NCBI RefSeq assembly: GCF_001423265.1 | Contig: NZ_LMND01000030.1 | Location: 86,996-150,995 of the forward strand | Reading direction: 5' to 3' | Length of the DNA: 64,000 nucleotides | Origin: Methylobacterium sp. Leaf108 | GTDB lineage: Bacteria > Pseudomonadota > Alphaproteobacteria > Rhizobiales > Beijerinckiaceae | Shown here: piece by piece, positions 18,075 through 27,244 of the stretch | Layout: the number at the start of each line of letters is the position of its first letter | How positions within the stretch are numbered: the stretch's first letter is position 1 | Translations under genes and position numbers: made by a program | Notes under the pieces: model-generated | The model's input: the letters and a program-made list of their open reading frames with translations, nothing else | The model's database searches: none | Told to the model about the DNA's origin: nothing

Positions 18075-20228
18075 TCAGCAGGCCTCGTCGAGGCTCGGTG
18101 GGGCCGCCAGCATTGCGACGATCTTGGCAGCGAGGGCATCGGGCCGGAACGGCTTGACGAGGAATCCGTCGACGCCGGCGTCGCGGGCGGCGAGCCGGGC
18201 CGCGGAGCGGGCGTTCGCCGTCAGCATGAGGAACCGGATGGGGGCGAGGGCGGCATCGGCACGGATGCGGGCCAGGAGCTCGATCCCGTTCACCGGGGTC
18301 ATGGTCCAGTCCGAGATCACGAGCTCGAATCGATGGCGGCGAAGGAGCGTCCAGGCTTCTTCGCCGTCGCCCGCATAGCGAACATCGCTGAAACCGAAGG
18401 CGCCGAGCAGCGACACCAGGGTCGCGCCGATGATCTCGCTGTCGTCGACCACGAGGACGGGGAGCCGCTCGGGCCGAAACGGGCGCAGCCGGTCGGCGGC
18501 GCTGCCCGCCTCCGCCCCCCCGGCGGCGGGCGTCGGGGCCGGCCGCACGGCACCGACCAGGGGGGCGAAGCTCGCGATGGCTCGGGCGGGACTGACGACG
18601 GGTCCGAGGATGCCGTCGACGCCGGCCGCGGCCAGACGGTCACGCATCTCCGGGCAGTCGACAGACGTGGCGGTGACGGGCAGAGCGAATGCCCGGCACG
18701 CCGCGAGAATGGCCGCGAGGCGCGAAGCCGGCGCTTCGGGGCGTGCAAACAGTCCGGCCAGTTTCACGTTCCCGAAAATGCCGCCGTCGAGGGCGGCGAT
18801 CGACGCCGTGCCGGCACCGAAATCCTCCAGGCCGAGCCTGACCTTCAGGGCGCGAAGCCTCATCAGCGTCTCGGTGACGGATCGACCGCCGGCCAGGACG
18901 GCGGCCTCGCCGACATCCACCCGCAGGCGCGTCGGATCGAGGCCGGTGAGCGCGAGAGCCTGCGAGACGCTGAGTGCGACGTCGCCGCCGGTGAGCTGCG
19001 ACGGGCAGACCGGCACTGCGATCCCGAGGGGTCGGGTCCAGCTCGCGGCCTGCCGACAGACCTCGTGGATAAGCCAGTCCCCGATCGACGTCATCAGGCC
19101 GGCCTGCTCGGCGATCGGTACGAAGACCGCGGGAGCGATCGGCCCGAGGCGCGCACTGTGCCACGACAGGCTCACGTCGAAGCCCGAAACACTGCCGGTG
19201 GCGACGTCGATCTGCGGCTCATAGGCGAGTTCGAGCTCGCCCCGATCGATGGCGAACAGGAGATCCGCCTCGATCGCCCGGCGGCGTTCGACGGCGTCGT
19301 CGAGGGAGGGATCGAACACGCGAAACGTGTTCTTGCCCTCGCGCTTGGCCTTGTAGAGCGCGGCGTCTGCGTTGCGCAGCAGGTCCGCGATCGACCGGCC
19401 CTGGTGCGGATGATGGGCGATCCCGATGCTGACGCCGAGATGGAGGGGCGCGTCGGCGACGAAGAAGGGAAGGCCGATCGCGGCCACCAGCCGCTCGGCC
19501 AGCCGGACGGATTGCGACGGATGACCGGTGAAGGCCTGCAGGATCACGAACTCGTCGCCACCGAGGCGGAAGACCAGGTCGCTTTCGCGGGTGGCGTCCT
19601 TCAGCCGGCGCGCCACTACGCGCAGCGCTTCGTCGCCGGCGGCATGGCCGTGATTGTCGTTGATCGCCTTGAAGCCGTCGAGATCGAGACAGAGCACTGC
19701 GAATTCGGCGCCGTAACGGCCGGCGCCGGTGTGCTCGACATCGACGACGTGATCGAGGCCGAGCCGGTTACGCAAGCCCGTGAGCGGATCGTAGCGCGCA
19801 TGGCGGCCGACCCGCTCGACAGCGGAACTGCGGGCGCGCAGGTCGTGGATGTTGAGCAGGCCCAGGGAAGCGCCGCCGAGGACCACCCGCCGATGCTGGA
19901 TCTCGACGCCGATCGCATCGGGGCCGGCGAGCACGATCTCGACCGGGGCCGTGCCCTCGGGCGCGCAGATCGCACGCAGAACGATGCCACGATGGGCGTC
20001 CGTCGCCAGTTCCTCGGCCCGGCTCCCGACGAGGGCGCGGGGATCGCATCCCAGCAGGCCGCCGAGGCTGGCGTTGGCCTCCAGGATCAGGCCGTCGGGC
20101 GATACGATCGCCACGCCGTCCACGATCGCGTCGGACAGGCTCCGAATCCGCAGCAATTCCGCATCGATCCTGCCGGGTTGGTCGTCGCATTCCATCATCG
20201 GATCGTCGACTCGCATCCCCGCCGGCAC
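18075..20228 (-). CDS. PAS-GGDEF-degenerate EAL-receiver protein
   Basis: The 717-residue cytosolic protein has four parts. A PAS-like sensor (~25-135) is followed by a GGDEF domain (~145-305) with intact RLGGDEF at 223-227. An EAL-like domain (~315-560) is clearly decayed: the E-A-L triad reads DVS at 351-353, and the DDFG metal motif reads EDFG at 468-471. A C-terminal receiver (~588-712) has acidic D595/D596, phospho-acceptor D640 and K692. It could make c-di-GMP; hydrolysis is unlikely. A C-terminal receiver after GGDEF-EAL is an unusual order. A GTG start at 20228 has GGAG six bases upstream; an ATG at 20216 is the alternative. Confidence 0.9.
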   Translation of the reverse strand: MPAGMRVDDPMMECDDQPGRIDAELLRIRSLSDAIVDGVAIVSPDGLILEANASLGGLLGCDPRALVGSRAEELATDAHRGIVLRAICAPEGTAPVEIVLAGPDAIGVEIQHRRVVLGGASLGLLNIHDLRARSSAVERVGRHARYDPLTGLRNRLGLDHVVDVEHTGAGRYGAEFAVLCLDLDGFKAINDNHGHAAGDEALRVVARRLKDATRESDLVFRLGGDEFVILQAFTGHPSQSVRLAERLVAAIGLPFFVADAPLHLGVSIGIAHHPHQGRSIADLLRNADAALYKAKREGKNTFRVFDPSLDDAVERRRAIEADLLFAIDRGELELAYEPQIDVATGSVSGFDVSLSWHSARLGPIAPAVFVPIAEQAGLMTSIGDWLIHEVCRQAASWTRPLGIAVPVCPSQLTGGDVALSVSQALALTGLDPTRLRVDVGEAAVLAGGRSVTETLMRLRALKVRLGLEDFGAGTASIAALDGGIFGNVKLAGLFARPEAPASRLAAILAACRAFALPVTATSVDCPEMRDRLAAAGVDGILGPVVSPARAIASFAPLVGAVRPAPTPAAGGAEAGSAADRLRPFRPERLPVLVVDDSEIIGATLVSLLGAFGFSDVRYAGDGEEAWTLLRRHRFELVISDWTMTPVNGIELLARIRADAALAPIRFLMLTANARSAARLAARDAGVDGFLVKPFRPDALAAKIVAMLAAPPSLDEAC

Positions 20229-20400
20229 TCGCCGCTCCGAGTCACCATTCAGCGCTGAAGAAGAGCTTAAGATCGCCCGGCCGGGGCACGGCGCCGCAGG
20301 CCAATTCCGCGATGACGATCGGGCTGCCGGCGCTCTGAAAAATTATCTCCGCCAGAGACTTGTGAGGCCCGATGCAAAGCGCCGGCAGGCCCGCGCCCGC

Positions 20401-21654
20401 TCAGGACAAGACTTCGTGAGGGAAGACCTCGATCGTGTCGCCGGGATCGAGCCGGGTGCGCTCCTCGCCGAGCTGCGCCAGCCCGTCGCCGCCGGTGAGC
20501 GAGGTGAGGGCGCCGGCGCCGTCGCGGGGGTACTTGCGGGCCTCGAACACCCCGTCGGCGCCGCGATGCAGGCTGACGCGCACGAATTCGCGGCGCCCGG
20601 TCTTCTTGGCGTAGGCGAAACCGGCCCGGGCCGGGATGCCGATGGGCGGCAGGTAGGTGGCACCCCCGAGGCGGGCGAGGAGCGGACGCACCACGAACAC
20701 CAGGGTGACATAGGCCGCGACCGGGTTGCCCGGCAGCCCGACGAACGGCGTGCCGGAAATCGTGCCCATGGCGACCGGGCGGCCCGGCTTGATGCCGAGT
20801 CGCCAGAACATCAGCTGCCCGGCGGCCTCCACCGCCGCCTTGACGTGGTCCTCTTCCCCCGTGGAGACGCCGCCGGAGGTGAGCACGAGGTCGTGGTCGG
20901 CGGCAGCCGCCGCCAGTCGCTCGGTCAGCACGCCCCGGTCGTCGCGCAGGAGGCCGAGGTCCGCCACCGCGACGCCGAGGCGGCGCAGCAGGGTGACGAG
21001 CATGATGCGGTTGGCATCGTAGATGCCGCCGGGCGGCAGCGGGGCGCCGGGCTCGGTCAGTTCGTTGCCGGTGGAGAAGACGGCCACGCGCAGGCGCCGG
21101 CGCACGCTCAGCGCGGCATGGCCCACCGCCGCGGCCAGCGCCAGGTCCTGGGGCCTCAGGCGCCGGCCGGCGGGAACGACGATGGTCCCCCTGGTGACGT
21201 CCTCGCCCGCCAGCCGGCGGTTGGCACCGCGCTTCAGGCCGGTCGGCAGGCCGACGACATCGCCCTCCCGCCGCACGTCCTCCTGCATGAACACGGTGTC
21301 GGCACCGGCAGGCATCGGGGCGCCGGTGAAGATCCGCACGGCATTGCCGGCGATGGCGAGGCCGGGCCCGGTCGCCCCCGCCGCGATGCGGCCGGCCACC
21401 GGCAGCACGGTCTCGCCCGCGGGGTCGAGGTCGGCGTGGCGCAGGGCGTAGCCGTCCACCGCCGAGTTGTCGAAGGGCGGCAGGTCGATCCCGGCCAGAA
21501 CGTCGGCCGCCGCGATGCGGCCGTCCGCCTCGTCGAGGGGGACGGTCTCGCACCCCGCCAGCACCGGCAGGCGGTCCTGCATCAGTGCGATGGCCTCCTC
21601 GATGGAGAGAAGCGATCCGCCGAAGGCGAAGCAGTCGTCAGTGAGCTGGGCCAT
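20401..21654 (-). CDS. moeA: molybdopterin molybdenumtransferase MoeA
   Basis: The 417-residue product matches MoeA, which inserts molybdate into adenylylated molybdopterin. Motifs: PPFDNSAVDGYAL near residue 60, FTGAPMPAGADTV, the MPT-binding FSTGNEL, LTSGGVSTGEEDHV, and GLPGNPVAAYV, followed by a C-terminal beta domain. It overlaps the mobB end by 17 bases and is the last gene of a four-gene minus-strand operon with two other MoeA-family genes. It is the most canonical of the three. Confidence 0.95.
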   Translation of the reverse strand: MAQLTDDCFAFGGSLLSIEEAIALMQDRLPVLAGCETVPLDEADGRIAAADVLAGIDLPPFDNSAVDGYALRHADLDPAGETVLPVAGRIAAGATGPGLAIAGNAVRIFTGAPMPAGADTVFMQEDVRREGDVVGLPTGLKRGANRRLAGEDVTRGTIVVPAGRRLRPQDLALAAAVGHAALSVRRRLRVAVFSTGNELTEPGAPLPPGGIYDANRIMLVTLLRRLGVAVADLGLLRDDRGVLTERLAAAAADHDLVLTSGGVSTGEEDHVKAAVEAAGQLMFWRLGIKPGRPVAMGTISGTPFVGLPGNPVAAYVTLVFVVRPLLARLGGATYLPPIGIPARAGFAYAKKTGRREFVRVSLHRGADGVFEARKYPRDGAGALTSLTGGDGLAQLGEERTRLDPGDTIEVFPHEVLS

Positions 21655-22198
21655 GATCCGACCGTCGGTCCTGCAGCCTGTCCAGCACGGCCTCGATCGG
21701 CTCGGCCAGGGCCAGGACGGTATCGGCGATGGCGGCGATGGCGTCGAGGGCGACCACCGGCACCCCGGCCCGCGCGAACGGAACATCGCTCGCCACCGCG
21801 ACGATGCGCGCGTCGTCCGGGTGCAGGGGCGGCTGGCCGTTGGCGGCGCGGAACACCTCGAGCTTGGGGTGGGCCTCGCGCTTGAAGCCCTCGACCACGA
21901 CGAGATCGCAGGGGCTCAGGCGCCGCAGGAGGTCGGCGAGGGTCGCCTCGGCGCCGTCCGCGACCTCGTGGATCTGCACCCAGCGCCGGCTCGACGACAC
22001 GACGACCTCGCTTGCCCCGGCCTCGCGGTGGCGGTGCGAATCCTTGCCGGGCCTGTCGACGTCGAAGGCGTGGTGGGCGTGCTTGACCGTCGCCAAGCGA
22101 AGCCCGCGCTGGCACAGCACGGGGATCAGGCGCGTCAGGAGCGTCGTCTTCCCGGCCCCGCTCCAGCCCGCGAGGCCGATGACCCTCATGGCGGCCAT
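21638..22198 (-). CDS. mobB: molybdopterin-guanine dinucleotide biosynthesis protein B
   Basis: The 186-residue GTP-binding protein has the P-loop GLAGWSGAGKTTLL at residues ~8-21, TVKHAHHAFDVDRPGKDS, and VVVEGFKREAHPKLEVF. MobB assists MobA in attaching GMP to molybdopterin for bis-MGD enzymes such as formate dehydrogenase. The start overlaps the stop of the upstream MoeA fusion at 22198-22200, indicating translational coupling; a second ATG at 22189 is possible. Confidence 0.93.
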   Translation of the reverse strand: MAAMRVIGLAGWSGAGKTTLLTRLIPVLCQRGLRLATVKHAHHAFDVDRPGKDSHRHREAGASEVVVSSSRRWVQIHEVADGAEATLADLLRRLSPCDLVVVEGFKREAHPKLEVFRAANGQPPLHPDDARIVAVASDVPFARAGVPVVALDAIAAIADTVLALAEPIEAVLDRLQDRRSDHGPAH

Positions 22199-24183
22199 CA
22201 GCGCCCCTTGTCTCGCGACAGGCCGAGGGCCGTCAGGTCGTCGCCGGTCGCGGCCTCGGCCAGGACCTCGAGGAACGCCGCCAAGGCCGGCGAGACGACG
22301 GCGTCGCCGGCATGGGCAAAGTCGTAATGCTCTTCCCTCAGCGGCAGGAAGCCGAGGCCGTAGAGCGTGGCGACCGTCGCGATGGCGACGCCCCAGTCGG
22401 CCCGCCCCTGCGCCACCGCCGCGGCCACCGCGTTGTGGGAGCGCGGCTGGTTCCAGAAGCCCGCCGGCCGCGCCCCTGCCAGGAGGCCGTCGACGAGGAG
22501 GCGGGTGCCCGAGCCGGTGTTGCGGTTGACCATCACCACGTCGGGATCGTCGCGAAGGCCGGCAATGGCCGTCTCGGCGTCGCGGCCGGCAAAGCGCGGA
22601 TCGTCCGGCCGGAACACCACGCCCTGGAGGCGGCGCCAGCCCGCCACCAGGGCGAGGCCGGGGCGCAGGAACGGCGCATTGTAGCGGCCGCTGAGCGGAT
22701 CGAACAGGTGAAGGGCGGCCAGATCGCATTCGCCACGCTCCAGAGCGGCCAGCCCGCCCGAGGAGCCCACCCAGATCGTGCGCGCGCGGACCCCCCGTTC
22801 GGCCAGGCGCCCGACCACGCGGTCGAGGCCGAGGCAATGGCTGCCGGCGATGGTGAGATCGGGCGTCCGCGCCCCCGCGCCGAGGCGGGTCAGGCTCACG
22901 CGCTCGCCGGCCTCCAGCCCGGACCGCTCGGCCGGGACGGCGAAAAAGCCGTCGGCCTGGGAGAAGGCGGTGACCGAGCCCGAGCCCTTGGGCAGCGGCA
23001 CCGCCACCGCGCCGTCCGGCCCTCGGACCAGGGCCGCCATGACGAACTCCATCCGCCCGAACTCGGACGACAGGCGCTGCGGCAGGACGGCCTCGACGCC
23101 GGCCTCCTCCCGCGGGGGGAGGCCGGCAAGGGCGCGGATCAGGGGGACGACGACATCGTGGAAGGTGAACATGGCCGAGGTCGGAAAGCCCGGCAGCACC
23201 ACGATGGCCTTGCCTTCGGCCTTGGCGAGGCACAGCGGCTTGCCGGGCTTGAGCGCCACGCCGTGCACGAGGATGCCGGGCGGCCCGAGCCGCGACAGGA
23301 TGCGGTGCGAGACATCCCCCGCTCCCTTCGAGGTCCCGCCCGACAGGACGACGAGGTCGCAGGCGGCCAGGGCGGCGCGGATCTTCGCCTCGAGGGCATC
23401 GCCGTCGTCGGGCACGATCCCGAAGGAGACCGCCTCGCCGCCGTTCTCGGCGACGCTCGCCGCGACGATGGCACCGTTGGAATCGTAGATGCCGGCCGCC
23501 GGGAGGGCGGTGCCGGGGGCTACCAGTTCGTCGCCCGTCGAGATCACGCCGACGCGGGGACGGCGCACCACCGTCACCGCTGAAAGGCCGCAGGCGGCGA
23601 GCATGCCGATCTCGCGGGCGGTGAGGAGGGTGCGCGCCCGCAGCACGGTCTCGCCGCGGGCCATGTCGGTCCCGGCATAGCCGACGAACTGGCCCGGCGC
23701 GGCTGCCCTGGAAAGGTCGACGGCCATTCCGCCGTCGTCGTCGCGGAATTCGGTGGCCTCGATCATCACCACGGCGTCGGCCCCGCGCGGCAGCATGCCG
23801 CCGGTGGCGATGGGGGTGGCCGTGCCCGCGGTCACCGCTTCCGCCGGGGCGATGCCGCAACTCAGGATCTCGCGGTTGAGGACGAGGCGCCGCGGTGCGG
23901 CCTCGCCCGCCCCGCGCGTATCGGCGGCGCGCACCGCGAATCCGTCCACCAGAGCCCGGTCGAAAGGCGGTACGTCGATGGGCGAGGCGACGTCCTGCGC
24001 CAGCACCCGTCCCAATGCGGCGGCCAGCAAAACCGTCTCGTCGCCGAGGGGGACGTGCGGGATCTCGGCGCGAAACAGCGCCAGCGCCGCATCGCGCGAG
24101 AGCACGTTCAGGAACTGCTCCTGGCGGGACGCCGCCGCGAGGCGCGCGGCGAAGGCGTCGGCCGGGTCCGGGGGAGGGGGCAT
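22198..24183 (-). CDS. MoeA fused to a substrate-binding-protein domain
   Basis: The 661-residue product has a MoeA half (~1-420) with PPFDRALVDGFAV, GGMLPRGADAVVM, VISTGDELV, VVLSGGTSKGAGDV and VLPGFPTSAMFTF. A C-terminal LysR-substrate/PBP-like domain follows (~430-655): TIAGSHCLGLDRVVG, VGSSGGLAALERGECDLAALHLFDP, NRNTGSGTR and NAVAAAVAQGRADWGVAI. The PBP domain resembles ones in molybdate-responsive proteins and may sense or hold an oxyanion or cofactor. The gene begins 3 bases after the upstream MoeA-like gene ends and overlaps mobB. This domain pairing occurs in annotated MoeA/PBP proteins; its role is inferred. Confidence 0.88.
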   Translation of the reverse strand: MPPPPDPADAFAARLAAASRQEQFLNVLSRDAALALFRAEIPHVPLGDETVLLAAALGRVLAQDVASPIDVPPFDRALVDGFAVRAADTRGAGEAAPRRLVLNREILSCGIAPAEAVTAGTATPIATGGMLPRGADAVVMIEATEFRDDDGGMAVDLSRAAAPGQFVGYAGTDMARGETVLRARTLLTAREIGMLAACGLSAVTVVRRPRVGVISTGDELVAPGTALPAAGIYDSNGAIVAASVAENGGEAVSFGIVPDDGDALEAKIRAALAACDLVVLSGGTSKGAGDVSHRILSRLGPPGILVHGVALKPGKPLCLAKAEGKAIVVLPGFPTSAMFTFHDVVVPLIRALAGLPPREEAGVEAVLPQRLSSEFGRMEFVMAALVRGPDGAVAVPLPKGSGSVTAFSQADGFFAVPAERSGLEAGERVSLTRLGAGARTPDLTIAGSHCLGLDRVVGRLAERGVRARTIWVGSSGGLAALERGECDLAALHLFDPLSGRYNAPFLRPGLALVAGWRRLQGVVFRPDDPRFAGRDAETAIAGLRDDPDVVMVNRNTGSGTRLLVDGLLAGARPAGFWNQPRSHNAVAAAVAQGRADWGVAIATVATLYGLGFLPLREEHYDFAHAGDAVVSPALAAFLEVLAEAATGDDLTALGLSRDKGR

Positions 24184-24185
24184 CG

Positions 24186-25340
24186 TCACAGGGGGATGAA
24201 CGGGACCGTCGTCCCTTCGCCATAGCCCTCCCGCTCGGGCGGCACCAGAACCGCGGCGTCGGCGAGGCACAGGCGATGCAGGGGAATCTCGGCCCCGCCC
24301 AGCGGCACGAGCCCGCCCGCCTCCCGGCGTACGAACACGATATCGCTCACCCCGAGGGCCGAGACGACCTTGCGGGTGAGCGGCGCGGTCGGGCGATCGG
24401 CGGCGACAGCCCCCGACAGGGTGTCGAGGAGCGGACGCACGAGGGCGAGGTAGGCGGCGAGCGCCGCCTCGGGCCGGCCGGGGATCAGCACGACCGGACG
24501 GCCCGTCGCGCTCCCGAAGCCCGCGCTTTCGCCCGGACGCAAGGCGATGCCGTGGACGGCGACGGTGCCGGCGGCGGCGAGACCGGCCGCACTCCGGTCG
24601 GTACGCCCGAACCCGGTACCGCCGACGACGAGGACGGCATCCGCCGATGCCGCGAGGATGGCGTCGGCGATGGCCTGCGCCGCGTCGGGCGCGTCGAGGA
24701 CGGCCACGACGCGGGCACCGTCGGCCGCGATCAGGCCGGCGAGCCCCCGGCAGACGGGTGCGGCATGCGCGCCGGTGGCGATCAACGCGACGGCCGGGCT
24801 TCGGACCTCGACCGCCGCGATCCCGCAGGCGACGAGAGCCATACTCTGCAGGGGCGTGAGCCGAGTTCCCGCCGCCACCAGGACGTCGCCGCCGCCGAGG
24901 TCGCCGCCGGCCTGCCGGGTCCCGTCGGTCCCGGCGGCATCGGCGACGACGGCGATCCGGCCCATCGGATCGGGGGTGTCCGGTACCGCCTCCGGGTCGA
25001 GGACCGTATCGGCGCCGACGGGGAGGCGATCTCCGGCCTCGACCCATTCGGGGCGCCGCACGAGCAGGACCGGCGAATAGGGACCGGCCCCCGCCACCGC
25101 CTCGGCGGCCACCGCCCAGCCGTCGCGGAGCGCGAGCGGCACGGCCGGACAACCGGCCGGCACCAAGACGTCCGCCGCCATCCGCGCCCCGATGGCTGCG
25201 GCGAGATCGCGACGCAGGGGCGCCACGTGGGCCACGCCGGCCAGAAGGCGCCGGCACGCGGCATCGAGGGGCGTCAGGGCGCTGGACGCGGACCGGGGCC
25301 CGTCACCACTCATCGCTGCGGGACGATCTGTGCTGCCCAT
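24186..25340 (-). CDS. divergent MoeA-like protein
   Basis: The product has 384 residues, or 375 if the ATG at 25313 is used. It keeps the MoeA outline but with altered motifs. VPLALRDGWAV stands where MoeA has PPFDNSAVDGYAL. LVVGGTGFGRTDRS replaces SGGVSxGxxD. VLIPGRPEAALAAYLALV and the C-terminal IVFVRREAGGLVPL follow the family. It probably binds molybdopterin or a derivative but may not perform standard insertion. It is first in the operon with the MoeA-PBP fusion, mobB and moeA. Neither start has a clear ribosome-binding site. Confidence 0.8.
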   Translation of the reverse strand: MGSTDRPAAMSGDGPRSASSALTPLDAACRRLLAGVAHVAPLRRDLAAAIGARMAADVLVPAGCPAVPLALRDGWAVAAEAVAGAGPYSPVLLVRRPEWVEAGDRLPVGADTVLDPEAVPDTPDPMGRIAVVADAAGTDGTRQAGGDLGGGDVLVAAGTRLTPLQSMALVACGIAAVEVRSPAVALIATGAHAAPVCRGLAGLIAADGARVVAVLDAPDAAQAIADAILAASADAVLVVGGTGFGRTDRSAAGLAAAGTVAVHGIALRPGESAGFGSATGRPVVLIPGRPEAALAAYLALVRPLLDTLSGAVAADRPTAPLTRKVVSALGVSDIVFVRREAGGLVPLGGAEIPLHRLCLADAAVLVPPEREGYGEGTTVPFIPL

Positions 25341-25418
25341 GCGCGCCAGCGTTGGTCCAAACCCGCCGGTCGATCAAGCTGTGCCGCCGTCGCGTCGGTC
25401 GACGAGAGGCCTCATTCT

Positions 25419-25955
25419 TCAGGCCGCTCGTCGCGCCACCTGCGCTTCGATCGCGAGATCCCAGGCGCCGGTGGCGCGCAGCGTTCCGGACGCACCGTCG
25501 AGGGCACCACGGCGCAGGTTCAGCCCGAGGAACCGCGACCGCTCGAACGGGCCCGGCATGGACAAACCCGCCGTGAGCAGCCCGGAAAAGCCGAAGCGGG
25601 CGTAGTAGGGCGCGTCGCCCACCAGCAACACCCCGCCGTGGCCGAGGGCCTCGGCCCGCGCCAGGGCGGTCCACATCAGCGTCGTGCCGAGCCCGGCCCC
25701 GTGCAGGGCCGGATCGACCGCCAGCGGGCCGAGCAGCAGCGCGGGCCGGCCGAGACCGGCCTCCACGTGCCAGAGCCGCACGGTCCCGACGATGCGGCCC
25801 TGACGCTCGGCCGAGAACGCGAGTCCCCGTGCCGGCAACCGGCCCTCGCGCAGGCGCTCGCTGGTCTTGGCCAGGCGCGCCGTGCCGAAGCAGGCGTCGA
25901 GCAGCCGCTCGCGCGCAACGACGTCGCCATCCTGTTCCTGACGGATCTCGATCAC
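25419..25955 (-). CDS. GNAT family N-acetyltransferase
   Basis: The 178-residue product has the GNAT acetyl-CoA fold: IEIRQEQDGDVVARERLLDACFG at the N-terminus, GRIVGTVRLWHV, LLGPLAVDPALHGAGLGTTLM (motif A with Q/HGxGxG/A), and LVGDAPYYARFGFSG (motif B). This resembles the YhbS-like group; the substrate is unknown. The start is GTG at 25955, with GGAAGG ten bases upstream and no ATG in position. It lies 122 bases from the ornithine decarboxylase end, on the same strand. Confidence 0.85.
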   Translation of the reverse strand: MIEIRQEQDGDVVARERLLDACFGTARLAKTSERLREGRLPARGLAFSAERQGRIVGTVRLWHVEAGLGRPALLLGPLAVDPALHGAGLGTTLMWTALARAEALGHGGVLLVGDAPYYARFGFSGLLTAGLSMPGPFERSRFLGLNLRRGALDGASGTLRATGAWDLAIEAQVARRAA

Positions 25956-26077
25956 GGCCTTGGAGCCTTCCCATGGTCTGGCGGGAGACGAAACACACCG
26001 CACCGAAGCCCCGTTCCGCGGCGATCGGCGTCGGATCGGCCGATCCCGCGGGGACCGGCCCCGCGGGATGCGTCGCG

Positions 26078-27244
26078 TCAGATCACGTACTGCTGCAGGG
26101 GCGGGAAGCCGTTGAACGCCACCGCCGCGTAGGTGGTGGTGTAGGCCCCGGCTCCCTCGATCAGCACCTTGTCGCCGATCGAAAGCGAGACCGGCAGCGG
26201 GTAGGGCACCTTCTCGTAGAGCACGTCCGCCGAATCGCAGGTCGGTCCGGCCAAGACGCACGGGGACATCCGGTCCTCGTCGTGGTCGGTGGTGACGCGG
26301 TAGCGGATCGACTCGTCCATGGTCTCGGCGAGTCCCCCGAACTTTCCGATGTCGAGGTAGACCCAGCGGATCTCGTCCTCGGCATCCGACTTCTTGGACA
26401 CCAGCACCACCTCGGCCTCGATCATGCCGGCGTTGCCGACCATGCCGCGGCCCGGCTCGATGATGGTCTCTGGCAACTGGTTGCCGAAGTGCTTGGTGAG
26501 AGCGCGGAAGATCGCGTCGCCGTAGCTCTCCACGCCCGGCACCGCCTTGAGGTACTGCGTGGGAAAGCCGCCGCCGAGGTTGACCATGGACAGCGCGATT
26601 CCACGGTCCGCACACTCGCGAAATATGGCGGCGGCGGAGGCGAGCGCCCCGTCCCAGGCGCCGGTGTTGGCCTGCTGCGAGCCGACGTGGAACGAGACGC
26701 CGTAGGCGTTCAGCCCCTGGCGGCAGGCGTGCTCGAGCACGTCCACGGCCATTTCCGGCACACAGCCGAACTTGCGCGAGAGCGGCCATTCGGCGCCGGC
26801 GCCGTCGCACAGGATGCGGCAGAACACCTGGACCTCGCCGCCCCCGATGCCGGCGGCCTCCGCCGCGCGGGCGATCTTCTCGACCTCGGCCTGGCAATCC
26901 ACCGCGAACAGGCGCACGCCGAGCTTGAGCGCCCGGCCGATGCAGCGCTCCTTCTTGATGGTGTTGCCGAACGAGATCCGGTCGGCGGTGGCGCCTGATG
27001 CGAGCGCCATCTCCACCTCCACCACGGAGGCCGTGTCGAAGCACGAGCCCATCTCGGCGAGCAGGCGCAGCACTTCCGGGGCCGGGTTCGCCTTCACCGC
27101 GTAGAACACGCGGGTGTCGGGCAGCGCGCGGGCGAAGGCGGTGTAGTTGTCGCGCACGACATCGAGGTCGAGCACCATCACCGGGCCCTCGTCCTGGCCC
27201 ATGTCGCGGCGAGCGCGCAGGAAGTCGCGGATGCGATCGGTCAT
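26078..27244 (-). CDS. odc: ornithine decarboxylase (PLP, group IV)
   Basis: The 388-residue product is a fold-III PLP decarboxylase of the eukaryotic-like ornithine (or lysine/ornithine) group. K51 in FYAVKANPAPEVL binds PLP. SFHVGSQQ, LGGGFP and IEPGRGMVGNAG bind the cofactor phosphate. GPTCDSADVL near residue 320 carries the catalytic Cys from the partner subunit. It converts ornithine to putrescine for polyamine synthesis in the cytosol. GGAAA precedes the ATG. A long leader lies upstream. The missing biotin-like or DapF-type neighbours argue against diaminopimelate decarboxylase. Confidence 0.9.
   Translation of the reverse strand: MTDRIRDFLRARRDMGQDEGPVMVLDLDVVRDNYTAFARALPDTRVFYAVKANPAPEVLRLLAEMGSCFDTASVVEVEMALASGATADRISFGNTIKKERCIGRALKLGVRLFAVDCQAEVEKIARAAEAAGIGGGEVQVFCRILCDGAGAEWPLSRKFGCVPEMAVDVLEHACRQGLNAYGVSFHVGSQQANTGAWDGALASAAAIFRECADRGIALSMVNLGGGFPTQYLKAVPGVESYGDAIFRALTKHFGNQLPETIIEPGRGMVGNAGMIEAEVVLVSKKSDAEDEIRWVYLDIGKFGGLAETMDESIRYRVTTDHDEDRMSPCVLAGPTCDSADVLYEKVPYPLPVSLSIGDKVLIEGAGAYTTTYAAVAFNGFPPLQQYVI

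Noticed and set aside
21638..24223. An 861-codon minus-strand frame
   Set aside because: Only its last 186 codons (mobB) are real. The upstream part is an out-of-phase reading of the MoeA fusion.
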